Shown: piece after piece, positions 63,128-64,000 of the stretch
Numbering within the stretch: the first letter of the stretch is position 1
Layout of the letters: every line of letters starts with the position of its first letter
From: Haberlea rhodopensis
Lineage: Eukaryota > Streptophyta > Magnoliopsida > Lamiales > Gesneriaceae
Assembly (NCBI GenBank): GCA_907163345.1
Contig: CAJQUN010000512.1
Coordinates: 1-64,000, forward strand
DNA: 64,000 nt
Direction of reading: 5' to 3'
Made by a program: the position numbers and the translations under genes
Notes under the pieces: model-generated
Told to the model about the DNA's origin: nothing
Database searches by the model: none
The model's input: the letters and a program-made list of their open reading frames with translations, nothing else

Positions 63128-64000
63128 TTAAACAATAGTGTGAGGGACAAAAGAAGAACTTGAATTGATGATTAACCATTTTGTGCTTGAACTTGAACCA
63201 TCATAAACCAGGTTGTTGTGAATTTTAAGTTCAATGTCACTGTCTTCCCCAATCATTTCCCTTGCTGAAGACTCTGCTGCACGCGAACAACTGTATAATT
63301 CAATTCTTTCAAGCGTCGGAATTTCACCAATTTCAGATGGGATTGCCTCCAAGGCACGGCACAAATCAAGTCGAAGACACTTAAGGCTTGGGAAATGGTC
63401 CTTTTCAGTGTTCCACTCCACTAGATCTGATTTTCCAATCAACAGGAACCTCAATTGCTTGAATCCTCCATCATTTGTTTCCCATACAGTTCCTACCATG
63501 GCTTCATACAACAATTCGAGAACTTCAAGATTAGGCAAGACACCGATAATGCTCAACTGTTCCCAAGGAATTCGACAGCATCTTAACACCAATTTCTTCA
63601 GTGAAGCTGGGAAAAAGTTGTTCGGCAAGATATTGTCGGTTAGATCATCATCAAACTCGCAATGTAATGATTCAAGTTTGCGCAAAGAGACAAGATTGTT
63701 CGAAGAGTGAAATGGCATAATGTGAAGAATACGTAGCTCTTTAAGGTTTGGGATTCTTGTAAGGACCTCTTGCGTACAACTAGAATCGAGCATTTGTATA
63801 AGTGTCAAAAGGTTTTTAAGAATGTATGTATTAGTCCCTTTGCTATCAACATCCGGAATATCAGGCAGATAAGAATATGGGGTCACAATATGCCTTAACT
63901 GCGGCATCTCCCAAATTTCAAGTGGCAAATATAACTCAGGAGCCACACCTATGCATGAAGCAATAAGGGTTTGTAGATTCCTGAGTCTAGATATTGAAGA
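63128..64000 (-). CDS. Second R1-type NLR, C-terminal LRR part (runs off window)
   Basis: The frame enters at the right edge and continues uninterrupted to the stop at 63128. Its LRR segments align motif for motif with the first NLR: SSISRLRNLQTLIA, PLEIWEMPQLRHI, IPNLKELRI, LEAIPSEIGEIPTLE. It differs in its tail, which extends past the EDSDIEL position with SSSSTKWLIINSSSSFVP. Only the LRR is in view, so whether the CC and NB-ARC parts are intact cannot be judged. The same orientation and high similarity indicate a tandem duplicate. A GTATAG donor right after the stop suggests a 3'-UTR intron, as at the first gene. Confidence 0.85.
   Translation of the reverse strand, partial: SSISRLRNLQTLIASCIGVAPELYLPLEIWEMPQLRHIVTPYSYLPDIPDVDSKGTNTYILKNLLTLIQMLDSSCTQEVLTRIPNLKELRILHIMPFHSSNNLVSLRKLESLHCEFDDDLTDNILPNNFFPASLKKLVLRCCRIPWEQLSIIGVLPNLEVLELLYEAMVGTVWETNDGGFKQLRFLLIGKSDLVEWNTEKDHFPSLKCLRLDLCRALEAIPSEIGEIPTLERIELYSCSRAAESSAREMIGEDSDIELKIHNNLVYDGSSSSTKWLIINSSSSFVPHTIV

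Noticed and set aside
63234..63710. 158-residue plus-strand frame
   Set aside because: Antisense to the LRR region of the second NLR; similar antisense frames occur opposite the first NLR.
1..64000. tRNA and rRNA genes
   Set aside because: No cloverleaf with A/B boxes or rRNA core sequence was recognised by eye; a tRNAscan run would settle it.

Overview
The window is nuclear DNA of a dicot plant, most likely an asterid and plausibly Lamiales. The signs are an AT-rich genome, GT-AG introns, Ty3-gypsy, hAT and Mutator-like elements, a subtilase gene remnant, and an intact CC-NB-ARC-LRR gene of the R1/late-blight type common in asterids. Only two host loci look like ordinary genes: the NLR at 58680-61205 and a second NLR that runs off the right edge at 64000. 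Most of the rest is repeat.

Layout, left to right. Positions 1-1104 hold the start of a minus-strand gypsy element, with leader, gag start and a 663-bp LTR. Positions 1105-18178 and 18179-about 32548 are two copies of one segmental duplication. Copy 1 carries a large Mutator-like element (about 4475-13822), a 1176-bp hAT-like element (14466-15641) and a small CCGG-rich MITE (16318-16677). Copy 2 lacks all three. At the Mutator position it has instead a rearranged subtilase pseudogene in inverted-repeat form (21620-22684). Copy 2 also carries a tandem array of about 1.8-kb units with (TA)n tracts (about 23200-32548).

The Mutator-like element is the most interesting object. It carries two tail-to-tail genes: a plus-strand gene with a plant-mobile-domain-like N-terminus, a coiled coil and a Ulp1/C48 cysteine-protease domain (4705-10071), and a minus-strand MULE transposase (13597-10906) with PB1-like, MuDR, DDE, SWIM and zinc-knuckle parts. 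This matches the general design of KAONASHI/ULP-carrying MULEs. Both genes have apparent frameshifts. Its introns and spacers, and even the first transposase exon, are seeded with at least two dozen copies of a short palindrome (ATCGGTGCATGT, about 5 nt, then its reverse complement). The palindrome occurs nowhere else in the window.

Positions 32549-54898 are nested LTR retrotransposons: a minus-strand gypsy element with a tRNA-Met-type primer site (33206-45343) interrupted by another LTR, further LTRs at 47787-49835 and 50578 onward, and a Tat-like gypsy element (51780-54898). Positions 55400-57490 hold a LINE tail, a broken glycine-rich-protein gene and another CCGG-rich nonautonomous element. 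The last 6.5 kb is the NLR pair.
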